This document shows positions 6,506-13,209 of a stretch of 13,209 bases of DNA, one piece after another. Under the pieces are notes generated by a model. It saw only the letters and a program-made list of their open reading frames with translations. It searched no databases and was not told where the DNA came from. The DNA is taken from positions 1 to 13,209 of the forward strand of contig JAEWHY010000371.1 in the NCBI GenBank assembly GCA_023387555.1, given 5' to 3'. The stretch comes from Pseudomonadota bacterium (GTDB lineage Bacteria; Pseudomonadota; Alphaproteobacteria; Rhizobiales; Xanthobacteraceae). A program made the position numbers and the translations under genes. Every line of letters starts with the position of its first letter. Positions within the stretch are counted from its first letter, which is position 1.

Positions 6506-7936
6506 TCAGTTCGGGCGCGTGGGCGCCGTCGGGACTTTGGCAGCGACGATATCGTCGGCACGCACCCATCCGGGGGAGCCGACCGGCAACCGTGTCTTGG
6601 CGCGCGCCGCGAGTTCACGGGCGGTCTTGAAATCGCCGCGTGCGAAAGCCGCCTGCGCGGAGGCGAGATCGGCCTGGGCGAGGTCACCCTTGCGGCCATA
6701 GGCCATGGCGAGCTGCTGATAGCCGTGCGGGGTATCCGGCTCGCGTGCCAGGCCGTTGCGCAGGATCGCGATCGCCTCCTCGGCATGCGCGGGATTGTTG
6801 GTCGCAACCAGCGCCTGCCCGAGCATGATCTGGATCAGCGTCGGATCCGGGGCGAGCGATGCGGCGCGCCGCAGTGGGGCGATCGCTTCGGCGGCGCGGC
6901 CATTCTCGAGCAGCGCCTGTCCCTTCAGTTCGTGGAAATACGGGTTGTTCGGCTGGGTGGCGATCAGGGCGTCGATCTGGGCGATCGCGGCGCGGATGTC
7001 GGAATGTCGATAGGTGGCGATGGCGCGCGCATAGCGGGCGGGCAGGGAGGTGTCGCCTGGCGGATACCGGCGCGCCACGGTTTGCGGAGGCTCCATGAAG
7101 CCGGACAGCTTGGCGCGCATCATGTCGTGACGCGCCTGCAACTCGGGCGAATCCTTCTTGTCCCAGTTCGGGCTGGTTCGCGCGATCTCGGTAAGCGCCG
7201 CCATGCGCTCGGTCGCCATCGGATGCGACTGCGCATAGGGGTCGGCGTAGCGCGCGGTGAACATCGACTGGTCGGCGAACCGCTTGAAGGTCTCGTACAT
7301 GCCCTTGGCGGACTGGCCGGTGGCGGCGAGGAATTTCACCGCGGCGCGATCGGCCGCTTCCTCATGGGCGCGCTGATAGGACAGCAGCGAACGCATCGCT
7401 GCGTGCTGGCTGGCGTGAATCGCCGCCATGCCGGCCTGTCCGGCATTGGCGCCGGCGCCGGTCGCCGCGCCCGCGGCCATCGCCGCGGCGCCAAGCAGCA
7501 TGCCGATGATCGCGGCGGTCTGGACGTTGGCGAGCTCCTGGCGCAGCTTCGACAGATGGCCGCCGGCGATATGGCCGGTCTCATGCGCGAGCACGCCGAT
7601 GATCTGGTTCGGCGTGGTCGATTCGGCGAGCGCGCCGGTGTTGACGAAGATGCGGCGGCCGTCGACCACGAAGGCGTTGAACGACTTGTCGTTGATCAGG
7701 ATGATCTTCAGATTGGCCTTCGACAGGCCCGCGACCCGGAAGATCGGCGCGGTATAGTCGCGCATCAGCTGCTCGATTTCGGCGTCGCGGATCAGCGGCA
7801 TGCCGCCGCGCTTCTGTGCGGCCGCGGGCAGCGGCGGAATCGCCAGCGCGACCGCGGTCACCGCAATCATCAGGCGGGAGGCCGCCTTTGCGATGGTTGT
7901 CCGGATAGGACTGTACGGAGTCGCAGCTTGTGTCAT
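6506..7936 (-). CDS. M48-family metalloprotease with TPR repeats, BepA-like
   Basis: A 476-residue zinc protease of the BepA (YfgC) type, which in other bacteria degrades misassembled outer-membrane proteins in the periplasm. A basic N-region and hydrophobic stretch (about 22-40, ending PLPAAAQ) form a signal peptide. The catalytic domain has H118-E-T-G-H122 and the third ligand E192 with D196 in HEEAADRAA (ExxxD). Between these is an alanine/glycine-rich hydrophobic stretch (about 141-172) that may contact the membrane or cover the active site. Four or so TPR-like helical repeats fill about 300-450, with typical spacing in the segments starting PYFHELKGQALLENG and HGYQQLAMAYGRKGD. The C-terminus is proline- and threonine-rich. 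The start at 7936 has a weak site (CCAGAG), and a candidate promoter lies just upstream. The DsbA-like gene follows after 23 bases. Confidence 0.93.
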   Translation of the reverse strand: MTQAATPYSPIRTTIAKAASRLMIAVTAVALAIPPLPAAAQKRGGMPLIRDAEIEQLMRDYTAPIFRVAGLSKANLKIILINDKSFNAFVVDGRRIFVNTGALAESTTPNQIIGVLAHETGHIAGGHLSKLRQELANVQTAAIIGMLLGAAAMAAGAATGAGANAGQAGMAAIHASQHAAMRSLLSYQRAHEEAADRAAVKFLAATGQSAKGMYETFKRFADQSMFTARYADPYAQSHPMATERMAALTEIARTSPNWDKKDSPELQARHDMMRAKLSGFMEPPQTVARRYPPGDTSLPARYARAIATYRHSDIRAAIAQIDALIATQPNNPYFHELKGQALLENGRAAEAIAPLRRAASLAPDPTLIQIMLGQALVATNNPAHAEEAIAILRNGLAREPDTPHGYQQLAMAYGRKGDLAQADLASAQAAFARGDFKTARELAARAKTRLPVGSPGWVRADDIVAAKVPTAPTRPN

Positions 7937-7965
7937 AACGCTCTGGAATTGCTATTGCCGACCGG

Positions 7966-7995
7966 ACACTAGGTGAGCCCGCCTGAGGCGGTCAA
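7966..7995 (-). promoter_or_regulatory. Candidate housekeeping promoter of the M48-DsbA unit, with palindrome in its spacer
   Basis: On the minus strand TTGACC (7995-7990) is followed after 18 bases by TAGTGT (7971-7966), close to the sigma-70 pattern used in rhizobia. The leader to the ATG at 7936 would be about 20-25 bases. The spacer and -35 edge contain the inverted repeat CCGCC-TGA-GGCGG (7979-7991), a possible operator. The match is partial and the position is plausible. Confidence 0.4.
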
Positions 7996-8098
7996 ATCAC
8001 GCCGCGGTCATGGTTGGGGGCAGCGGCAGGCAATCGCGCGAATGCGGCAGGAGCGGGGCACATGGCGGATCGAATATTGGAAACGGGCCACTGAATCG

Positions 8099-9274
8099 AT
8101 GCTGGAACGGGCAAGGCAGATGATTTCTCCATCCTCGCGCAGCGACGTGCCGTCCTTCATGGTGATGGACGTGATCGCGGCTGCGACTCGCATGGAAGCG
8201 GCCGGCCACCACATCATCCACATGGAAGTCGGCCAGCCGGCGGCGCCGGCCCCGCGCACCGCGCTCGATGCCGCGCGCCGCGCGCTCGACGGACCCTTGC
8301 GCTACACCGAGGCGCTCGGCATCGGATCGCTGCGTGACCGGATCGCGCGGCATTATGGCGAGATGTATAATGTGGATCTCGATCCGGCGCGGGTGATCGT
8401 CACCACCGGCTCGTCGGCCGGATTCATTCTGGCATTTCTCGCCATGTTCGAGCCGGGCGACCGGGTCGGCATCGCCAATCCCGGCTATCCGCCTTATCGG
8501 CATATCCTCAAGGCGCTGGGCTGCGAACCCGTGCTGATTGAAACCGGCGACAGCACACGCTGGGCTGTGACGCCCGAAGCGGTGCTGGAGGAACACCGCC
8601 GCAAGAAACTCGCGGGATTGCTGGTGGCAAGCCCCGCCAATCCGACCGGCACGATGATCCGGCCGGAGGCGCTGGCTGAACTCGTGCGCACCACGGAAGC
8701 CGAAGGCATCCGCTTCATCTCGGACGAAATCTACCACGGCCTCGATTATGCCTTCCCGTCCGAGACCGCGCTGCGAATCTCGGACCAGGCGCTGGTGATC
8801 AATTCCTTCTCGAAATATTTCTGCATGACCGGCTGGCGCATCGGCTGGATCGTTGCGCCCGAACCGCTCGTTCGGCCGATCGAGCGGCTTCAGGGCAATC
8901 TGGCGATCAGTGCGCCAACACTGTCGCAGGTCGCGGCGGAAGCGGCGTTCGATGGCCGCGACGAGATGGACGCCGTCAAGCACGGCTACGAGGACAATCG
9001 CCGCATCCTGATCGACGGACTGCCGAAAGCGGGGCTCGATAAATTCCTGCCGGTCGATGGCGCGTTCTATCTTTACGCCAATATCGCGCGCTTCTCCGAC
9101 GACTCCTATGACTTCGCCAAGCGCATGCTCGAACAGGCGCATGTGGCGGCGACGCCCGGCGTCGATTTCGATCCGCTCGACGGCAAGCACTACCTGCGCT
9201 TCTGTTATGCGCAGTCGCAGGCCGACATGCATGAAGCCGTGGCGCGGATCGGTGCCTGGCTGAAAGGATTGTGA
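8099..9274 (+). CDS. PLP-dependent aminotransferase, fold type I (class I/II)
   Basis: A cytoplasmic aminotransferase of the aspartate-aminotransferase superfamily, 391 residues from the ATG at 8099. Visible are the substrate-loop glycines near VGQP, the PLP-binding TGSSAG loop (about 103-108), N181 in SPANPTGT, D209 and Y212 in SDEIYHGLDY, the Schiff-base lysine K239 in NSFSKYFCMTGWRIGW with R247, and the carboxylate-binding R367 in HYLRFCYA. All the core catalytic residues are therefore present. The amino-acid substrate cannot be told from sequence alone. The frame is open upstream to 7973, but the extra 42 residues do not look like the family. An ATG at 8120 (MISPSSRSDVPSF) is a second credible start with AAGG close to it. 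The gene is divergent from the M48 gene and is not clearly in an operon with its downstream neighbour. Confidence 0.92.
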   Translation: MLERARQMISPSSRSDVPSFMVMDVIAAATRMEAAGHHIIHMEVGQPAAPAPRTALDAARRALDGPLRYTEALGIGSLRDRIARHYGEMYNVDLDPARVIVTTGSSAGFILAFLAMFEPGDRVGIANPGYPPYRHILKALGCEPVLIETGDSTRWAVTPEAVLEEHRRKKLAGLLVASPANPTGTMIRPEALAELVRTTEAEGIRFISDEIYHGLDYAFPSETALRISDQALVINSFSKYFCMTGWRIGWIVAPEPLVRPIERLQGNLAISAPTLSQVAAEAAFDGRDEMDAVKHGYEDNRRILIDGLPKAGLDKFLPVDGAFYLYANIARFSDDSYDFAKRMLEQAHVAATPGVDFDPLDGKHYLRFCYAQSQADMHEAVARIGAWLKGL

Positions 9275-9462
9275 GCGCGCTCAGCGGCCTGCATCGTTGC
9301 CGCGCCCGTTGCCACAGACCGAATGTGATAGTCGGAATCGACGTGACCGAACGGGACGATGCGTGGCTGGACCGTGGCGTGCCTGTCCTGCAATATCGGC
9401 CGTCGCCCGATTCATTGCTTGGTCGGCAAGGCGCGGCGGCAGCGGACCCGGTGTGACGAGCG

Positions 9463-10263
9463 ATGAAGCGTAGCATGACCTGGACCGTCATCGTCACCGC
9501 AGCCGTCATGGCGCTCATCTACGGCGCCGTCGCCTACATCCTGCTGCCCGCCGCATGGACCCACCACGAGCACCAGCCCGGGCTCGCGCAGAAGCCGATG
9601 GTGACGCTGACGAAGCAGGGTATTCCGGGCGACGCGCTCAATGTCGGCTTGGTCGGCGGGCGCGATACCGTGATCCGCGCCATGAACGAGGCTGGCTGGC
9701 TTCCGGCCGATCCGATCACCCTGAAAACGAGCGCCGAGATCATCGGCTCGGTGCTGCTCGACCGTCCCTACAAGCATGCGCCGGTCAGTCCGCTCTACTA
9801 TGAAGGGCGGGTCGAGGATCTCGCCTTCGAGAAGCCGTCCGGCAAGAGCGCCGACCGGCGCCATCATGTGCGGTTCTGGAAGGTGCTGGAGCGCGGCGCG
9901 GAAGGCCGCCCGGTCTGGCTCGGCGCGGTGACATTCGACCGCGGTGTCGGCGTCAGTCATTATACGGGGCAGGTGACGCATCACATCTCGCCCGACATCG
10001 ACGCAGAGCGCAACGGCCTGATCGACGATCTCAAGGCCGCCAAGGTCGTCCAAGTGCTGTATCAGGTCACCGGTGTGGGGCCGACCCTCAACGGGCGCAA
10101 TGGCGGCGACGATCCGTACTGGACCGATGGCGAACTGCGGATCGCACGGCTCACCAAGGATGCGAGCAAGACCGACAAGCCGCCGCAGACGCTCGACAGC
10201 CCGCAAATCGTAACCTGGAAAGACGCGGTGATGCAGCAGCTCGGCCAGACCTTCGGAAACTGA
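9463..10263 (+). CDS. LssY C-terminal-domain protein, membrane-anchored
   Basis: A 266-residue protein with one N-terminal membrane segment (about 7-30, ending AYILLP) and a soluble region matching the LssY_C family. The supporting stretches are MNEAGWLPADPIT (74-86), the SPLYYEGRVEDLAFEK region, RRHHVRFWK and VWLGAVTFDRGVG. LssY_C domains are often found in larger proteins joined to DedA and PAP2-phosphatase parts. No enzymatic activity is established for the domain itself. With an uncleaved anchor the domain would face the periplasm. The ATG at 9463 has GACGAG just upstream; an ATG at 9475 is an alternative. A DedA gene follows after 4 bases, so the two are almost certainly co-transcribed. 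I found nothing clear in the 188 bases before this gene. Confidence 0.82.
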   Translation: MKRSMTWTVIVTAAVMALIYGAVAYILLPAAWTHHEHQPGLAQKPMVTLTKQGIPGDALNVGLVGGRDTVIRAMNEAGWLPADPITLKTSAEIIGSVLLDRPYKHAPVSPLYYEGRVEDLAFEKPSGKSADRRHHVRFWKVLERGAEGRPVWLGAVTFDRGVGVSHYTGQVTHHISPDIDAERNGLIDDLKAAKVVQVLYQVTGVGPTLNGRNGGDDPYWTDGELRIARLTKDASKTDKPPQTLDSPQIVTWKDAVMQQLGQTFGN

Positions 10264-10267
10264 TGGG

Positions 10268-10789
10268 ATGCTGACCACGCTGCACGAGGGCTGGGCGATC
10301 TTCGAGCCGTTCCTGAAGCAATATGGAGCGGTCGCGATCTTCGTCATGGTCTATCTGGAATCCATGGGATCCCCGGTACCCGGTGAAACCGGGGTGATCG
10401 CGTCCAGTCTGCTCGCCGCCAAGGGCGAGCTTTCGATCGTCGCGGTTTATTTCGCCGTCCTGTTGGGCGCCATCCTCGGCGACTCGACCGGCTATCTGAT
10501 CGGACGCCTTGGCGGCAACGCCTTGCTGCGCCGGTTCGGACCGAAGATCGGACTGACCGCCGAGCGGCTGGATGCCGTCGAGGAGCGGTTCGCCAAGGGC
10601 GGGCTCTGGATCGTGGTGGTGGCGCGCTTCATCCCGGTCATGCGGCAGGTCAACGGTCTGCTCGCGGGCTCTCTGGCCATGCCGTTTCACCATTTCCTGG
10701 CGGCACAGGCCACGGGCGCGGTTCTCTGGACCAGCGTCTATTGCCTCGGACCGTATTTCTTCGCCGAGGCGTTCAAGCACATCCGGTAG
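10268..10789 (+). CDS. DedA-family (SNARE-associated/VTT) membrane protein
   Basis: A 173-residue integral membrane protein. Hallmarks of the family are E31 and the SPVPGE segment (35-40), GDSTGYLIGR (71-80) with acidic D72 and R80, and ARFIPVMRQVNGLLAGSLAMPF (119-140), which carries the conserved arginine and glycine pattern. Hydrophobic segments lie near 18-32, 42-70, 112-138 and 145-166. DedA proteins are implicated in moving lipid carriers such as undecaprenyl phosphate or phospholipids across the inner membrane and in membrane homeostasis. The substrate here is unknown. It is slightly shorter than the roughly 200 residues common in the family but complete in its motifs. The start lies 4 bases after the LssY_C gene stop, suggesting coupled translation. 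Confidence 0.92.
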   Translation: MLTTLHEGWAIFEPFLKQYGAVAIFVMVYLESMGSPVPGETGVIASSLLAAKGELSIVAVYFAVLLGAILGDSTGYLIGRLGGNALLRRFGPKIGLTAERLDAVEERFAKGGLWIVVVARFIPVMRQVNGLLAGSLAMPFHHFLAAQATGAVLWTSVYCLGPYFFAEAFKHIR

Positions 10790-10939
10790 CTGGCGACCCC
10801 ACCCGGCCGGGGGCTCTCGTTTCGCTCCCTTTAATTTTGGCATTGCGCCCCTACATCTGGTGTCACCCCGAAAGCGCGGCCACGGAATGGACGCCCGTAG
10901 ACCCCGTCTGCGGCCCACGCGTGCCGATGGGAGCTGACC

Positions 10940-11971
10940 ATGCTCGATGTCACCAACGTTACTCAGTTCGATACCGACGAAGCCCAGCCGCAGGCCGCTG
11001 TCGCCGTAGAGGATGCGGCGCTGCTCGATGCCTATTCGCATGCCGTGATCGGCGTCGCCGATCGCGTCGGCCCTGCCGTGGTGCGGGTCGAGACGCGCAA
11101 GAAGAACGGCAGCGGGCGCTCCGCGGGCGGCGTCGGCTCCGGTGTGATCATCGCGCCGGATGGCCTTGTCCTGACCAACAGTCACGTCGTGGAGGGCGCG
11201 CGCGAGCTGCGGCTCACCGATTCCGAAGGCCGCGTGATGGAGGCGCGGCTGCTCGGCGAGGACCCCGACACCGATCTCGCCCTGATCCGGGCCGATTCCG
11301 TCCGCAATCTGCCGAGCGCGCCGCTCGGCGATTCCAAGGCGCTGCGCCGCGGTCAGTTGGTAGTGGCGATCGGCAATCCGCTGGGCTTTGAATCCACGGT
11401 GACGGCCGGCGTGATCTCGGCGCTCGGCCGTTCGCTGCGCGCGCAGAGCGGCCGGCTGATCGAGGATGTGATCCAGACCGATGCGGCGCTCAATCCGGGC
11501 AATTCCGGCGGCCCGCTCGTCACGTCGCATGGCGAGGTGATCGGCATCAACACCGCGATCATCATGGGCGCGCAGGGCATCTGCTTTGCGGTCGCCAGCA
11601 ACACCGCGCAGACCGTGCTCAGCGAATTGATCCGGCACGGCCGGGTGCGGCGCGGCTTCATCGGCATGGCCGGACAGACCGTCGCGGTGCCGCGCCGACA
11701 TGCGCGTGCGGCGGACATCGACAATGCCTCCGGCGCGATGATCACGAGCATCGAGCAGGGCGCGCCGGCCGACACCGGCGGCCTGATGACTCTCGACGTG
11801 ATCGTGCGCGTCGACGGCGAGAAGGTCACCGGCGTTGACGACCTGATCCGTCTGCTCAATGCCGACCGGATCGGACGGCGCGTTACCTTCGATGCGCTCC
11901 GGCGCGGCATGCTGCGCCAGTTCGATATCGTTCCGGCCGAGCGCGCTCAGTCGCGTGTGCCGGCGAAGTAA
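10940..11971 (+). CDS. S1C-family serine protease, DegP/HtrA-like, single PDZ, no signal peptide
   Basis: A 343-residue trypsin-fold protease. The triad is H82 (TNSHVV), D112 (DTDLALI) and S189 (GNSGGP), with the IGNPLGF and QTDAALNPGNSGG segments typical of DegP/DegS/DegQ proteins. One PDZ domain occupies about 237-330. HtrA proteins are normally exported, but this N-terminus (residues 1-40) is acidic and alanine-rich with no hydrophobic segment, so the protein appears to be cytoplasmic. All catalytic residues are present. The start at 10940 has GGGAG 7 bases upstream. The 150 bases before it separate it from the DedA gene, so it probably has its own promoter. A strong hairpin lies beyond its stop codon. 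Confidence 0.93.
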   Translation: MLDVTNVTQFDTDEAQPQAAVAVEDAALLDAYSHAVIGVADRVGPAVVRVETRKKNGSGRSAGGVGSGVIIAPDGLVLTNSHVVEGARELRLTDSEGRVMEARLLGEDPDTDLALIRADSVRNLPSAPLGDSKALRRGQLVVAIGNPLGFESTVTAGVISALGRSLRAQSGRLIEDVIQTDAALNPGNSGGPLVTSHGEVIGINTAIIMGAQGICFAVASNTAQTVLSELIRHGRVRRGFIGMAGQTVAVPRRHARAADIDNASGAMITSIEQGAPADTGGLMTLDVIVRVDGEKVTGVDDLIRLLNADRIGRRVTFDALRRGMLRQFDIVPAERAQSRVPAK

Positions 11972-11993
11972 CAGCGCCTCGGGATTTTCATCA

Positions 11994-12029
11994 TCGCTCC
12001 TTCGCAGCGTGAGAGCTGCGGAGGAGCGA
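11994..12029. repeat. 15-base-pair stem-loop after the S1C protease gene
   Basis: TCGCTCCTTCGCAGC (11994-12008) pairs with GCTGCGGAGGAGCGA (12015-12029) across a 6-base loop, with a single G-U wobble on the plus-strand RNA. It begins 22 bases after the protease stop. No U-tract follows on either strand, so it is either a non-canonical or Rho-assisted terminator, an RNA 3'-end stabiliser, or a dispersed palindrome. Confidence 0.55.
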
Positions 12030-12048
12030 AGCCGTTTGCGCTCTGTGA

Positions 12049-12060
12049 ATTGCGCGCAAT
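12049..12060. repeat. Perfect 12-base palindrome ATTGCGCGCAAT, possible operator
   Basis: This exact palindrome lies in the 244-base region between the S1C protease and the chemoreceptor genes, about 155 bases before the chemoreceptor start. Its two-fold symmetry suits a dimeric regulator, but no regulator gene is adjacent. The function is unknown. Confidence 0.3.
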
Positions 12061-12111
12061 CGTGCCCTTCGTCGCTCGCATCGGCGGTATGCAATGCGAC
12101 GTGGTAGCGCC

Positions 12112-12126
12112 GTAACGCTCCCTTAA
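12112..12126 (+). promoter_or_regulatory. CtrA-box-like motif 1 (GTAA-N7-TTAA)
   Basis: GTAA (12112-12115) and TTAA (12123-12126) are separated by exactly 7 bases. This is one mismatch from the TTAA-N7-TTAA consensus bound by the alphaproteobacterial cell-cycle and motility regulator CtrA. It lies about 90 bases before the chemoreceptor start. It is weak alone but notable beside the second box. Confidence 0.3.
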
Positions 12127-12135
12127 TGTTCGCAG

Positions 12136-12151
12136 TTTACGACGCGTTAAC
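12136..12151 (+). promoter_or_regulatory. CtrA-box-like motif 2 (TTTA-N7-TTAAC)
   Basis: TTTA (12136-12139) and TTAAC (12147-12151) are spaced by exactly 7 bases, one mismatch from TTAA-N7-TTAAC. The site is 64 bases upstream of the chemoreceptor ATG, a sensible position for activation. CtrA controls many flagellar and chemotaxis genes in this class, which fits the downstream gene. Confidence 0.38.
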
Positions 12152-12215
12152 ACCGGTCCCTTGCGTGCTTTCCACGAAATGCGGGCCACAGCGTCTCCCG
12201 ACAGCCGGACATGGC

Positions 12216-13209
12216 ATGAGCAACACGCGCGCCCTTACTGAACGACTTCAGTTCATCGAACTCGATGCGAAGGGCATCGATGCCATCAAGGCGGTCAAGC
12301 CGCAGATCGACAGGGAGCTGCCGGCGATCCTGGAGGGATTCTACCAGAAGATCGCGGCGGTTCCCGAGGTCGCCAGCTTCTTCACGGACAGCGCGCGCAT
12401 CGGCCAGGCCAAGGGCGCGCAGCTGCGGCATTGGTCGCAGCTCACCGCTGGTGCCTTCTCTGGCGATTATCTGGAGAGCGTGTCGCGCATCGGCGAAACG
12501 CATGCCCGCATCGGACTCGAGCCGCGCTGGTATGTCGGCGGCTATGCGCTGATCACGGCCGAACTCGTCAAGTCATTGCTGGCGACGATGTGGCCGAAGG
12601 GCATTCTGCAGAGGCAGAGCCACGAGCAGGCGGCCGAAGCCATTGCCGCGCTGGTCAAGGCGTCGATGATCGACATGGAACTGGCGATCTCCACCTATAT
12701 CGACGCAGCGGACCGTGCGCGGAAGGCCGCCGAGGAAGAGCGCGCGGCTGCCGCCCGCGGGCAAGCCGAGGTCGTCGAGGTGCTGAGCCGCAGCCTTGCC
12801 ATGCTCGCGCAGGGCGATCTGACGGTGCGCCTGCCGGACGACATTCCGCAGGAATACATCCAGCTCCGGGACGACTTCAATGCGGCGGTGGTCGCGCTTG
12901 GCGAAGCGGTCGGCGCGGTTGCCGACGCGGCACACGAGGTGACGGGCGCCTCGCTCGAAATCTCGGCCGCCACCAACGCCTTTTCGGAGCGCACCGAGGA
13001 CCAGGCCGCCAGCCTCGAGGAGACCTCGGCCTCGATGGAAGAAATCGCCTGCACGGTGCGCAACAATGCGCAGAACGCGCGGCAGGCCAACGAACTCACG
13101 CAAGGCACCCGCGAGACCGCCGACCGCGGCGGCGTGGTCGTCAACGAGGCCGTCACGGCGATGGCGCGAATCGAGGAATCCTCGCGCAAAATTTCCGACA
13201 TCATCTCCG
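12216..13209 (+). CDS. Globin-coupled methyl-accepting chemotaxis protein (HemAT-like), 3' end beyond window
   Basis: 331 residues are visible and the frame is open at the window edge. An N-terminal protoglobin sensor domain (about 8-165) has the proximal heme-ligand candidate H96 in GETHARIGLEPRWYVGGY and a distal tyrosine candidate Y43 in GFYQKI. Their 53-residue spacing equals that of Tyr70/His123 in HemAT as I recall them. A charged helix (165-185) leads to a HAMP-like unit (about 186-235, LAMLAQGDLTVRLPDD), and the start of the MCP signalling coiled coil follows (240 onward, with SLEETSASMEEI). The kinase-contacting tip is outside the window. No membrane segment exists, so this is a cytoplasmic receptor, expected to bind O2 or another gas at heme and feed CheA. 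The ATG at 12216 is preceded by a weak site; the nearby ATG at 12211 runs into a stop at once. Confidence 0.93.
   Translation, partial: MSNTRALTERLQFIELDAKGIDAIKAVKPQIDRELPAILEGFYQKIAAVPEVASFFTDSARIGQAKGAQLRHWSQLTAGAFSGDYLESVSRIGETHARIGLEPRWYVGGYALITAELVKSLLATMWPKGILQRQSHEQAAEAIAALVKASMIDMELAISTYIDAADRARKAAEEERAAAARGQAEVVEVLSRSLAMLAQGDLTVRLPDDIPQEYIQLRDDFNAAVVALGEAVGAVADAAHEVTGASLEISAATNAFSERTEDQAASLEETSASMEEIACTVRNNAQNARQANELTQGTRETADRGGVVVNEAVTAMARIEESSRKISDIIS

Noticed and set aside
6483..6569. Longer N-terminus (29 extra residues) for the DsbA-like protein
   Set aside because: It would overlap the upstream M48 gene and bury the signal peptide. The ATG at 6482 has AAGGA at good spacing and begins a normal signal peptide.
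7973..8098. 42-residue N-terminal extension of the aminotransferase
   Set aside because: It is rich in Arg, Gly and Trp, unlike the family N-terminus, and reaches into the divergent promoter region of the M48 gene.
7997..9232. 411-codon minus-strand open frame opposite the aminotransferase
   Set aside because: It is a shadow of a gene whose PLP lysine, Asn, Asp and Arg are all visible on the plus strand.
9271..9456. Possible 61-residue ORF starting with GTG that overlaps the aminotransferase stop
   Set aside because: No clear ribosome site, no recognisable family and a shadow-like composition. The GTGA overlap alone is not enough to call a gene.
10829..10856. Sigma-32-like promoter (CTTTAAT, 12 bases, CCCCTACAT) before the S1C protease
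   Set aside because: The -35 part matches only partly, the -10 part has an extra base relative to CCCCAT, and the spacing is short. It is attractive for a protease gene but too weak to annotate.
10151..12094. 647-codon minus-strand open frame opposite the DedA and S1C protease genes
   Set aside because: The opposite strand carries full DedA and DegP motifs. This frame has no domain and no plausible start context.

Overview
The window is high-GC, densely coded DNA from an alphaproteobacterium. It most resembles the Bradyrhizobium / Rhodopseudomonas / Afipia group of the Hyphomicrobiales. The evidence is the aroQ-accB-accC order, HisKA_2 and CHASE3 kinases, a ScsC-like DsbA, a single-PDZ S1C protease, a globin-coupled chemoreceptor, and an EcfG-type (GGAAC-N16-CGTT) promoter. 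The genus is inferred from style and gene order, not from a database match. I see no rRNA, tRNA, CRISPR array, transposase or plasmid functions. One REP-like palindrome is present.

Left block, 76-7936, all on the minus strand. Read in the direction of transcription: (i) a BepA-like M48 metalloprotease with TPR repeats, then a ScsC-like periplasmic DsbA protein, ending at a strong UUCG-loop terminator (5683-5706); (ii) aroQ, accB and accC, for shikimate-pathway dehydroquinase and the biotin carrier and biotin carboxylase subunits of acetyl-CoA carboxylase, with a structured 150-base accB-accC spacer and a terminator hairpin (3121-3148); (iii) a three-gene phosphosignalling operon: a membrane CHASE3 histidine kinase, a single-domain Rcp1-like response regulator overlapping it by 4 bases, and a soluble REC-HisKA_2 kinase. 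The operon is preceded by an apparent general-stress (EcfG) promoter whose -35 element lies in the loop of the accC terminator hairpin.

Right block, 8099-13209, all on the plus strand: a fold-type I PLP aminotransferase divergent from the M48 gene; an LssY_C-domain membrane-anchored protein followed 4 bases later by a DedA-family membrane protein; a DegP/HtrA-like S1C protease with no signal peptide; and the 5' part of a soluble globin-coupled methyl-accepting chemotaxis protein, cut by the window edge. Two CtrA-box-like motifs lie upstream of the chemoreceptor.

Most of the window is ordinary core and envelope biology. The parts most worth a second look are the stress-promoter-linked signalling cassette with its terminator/promoter overlap, the LssY_C-DedA pair, the structured accB-accC spacer, and the possible CtrA control of the oxygen-sensing chemoreceptor.
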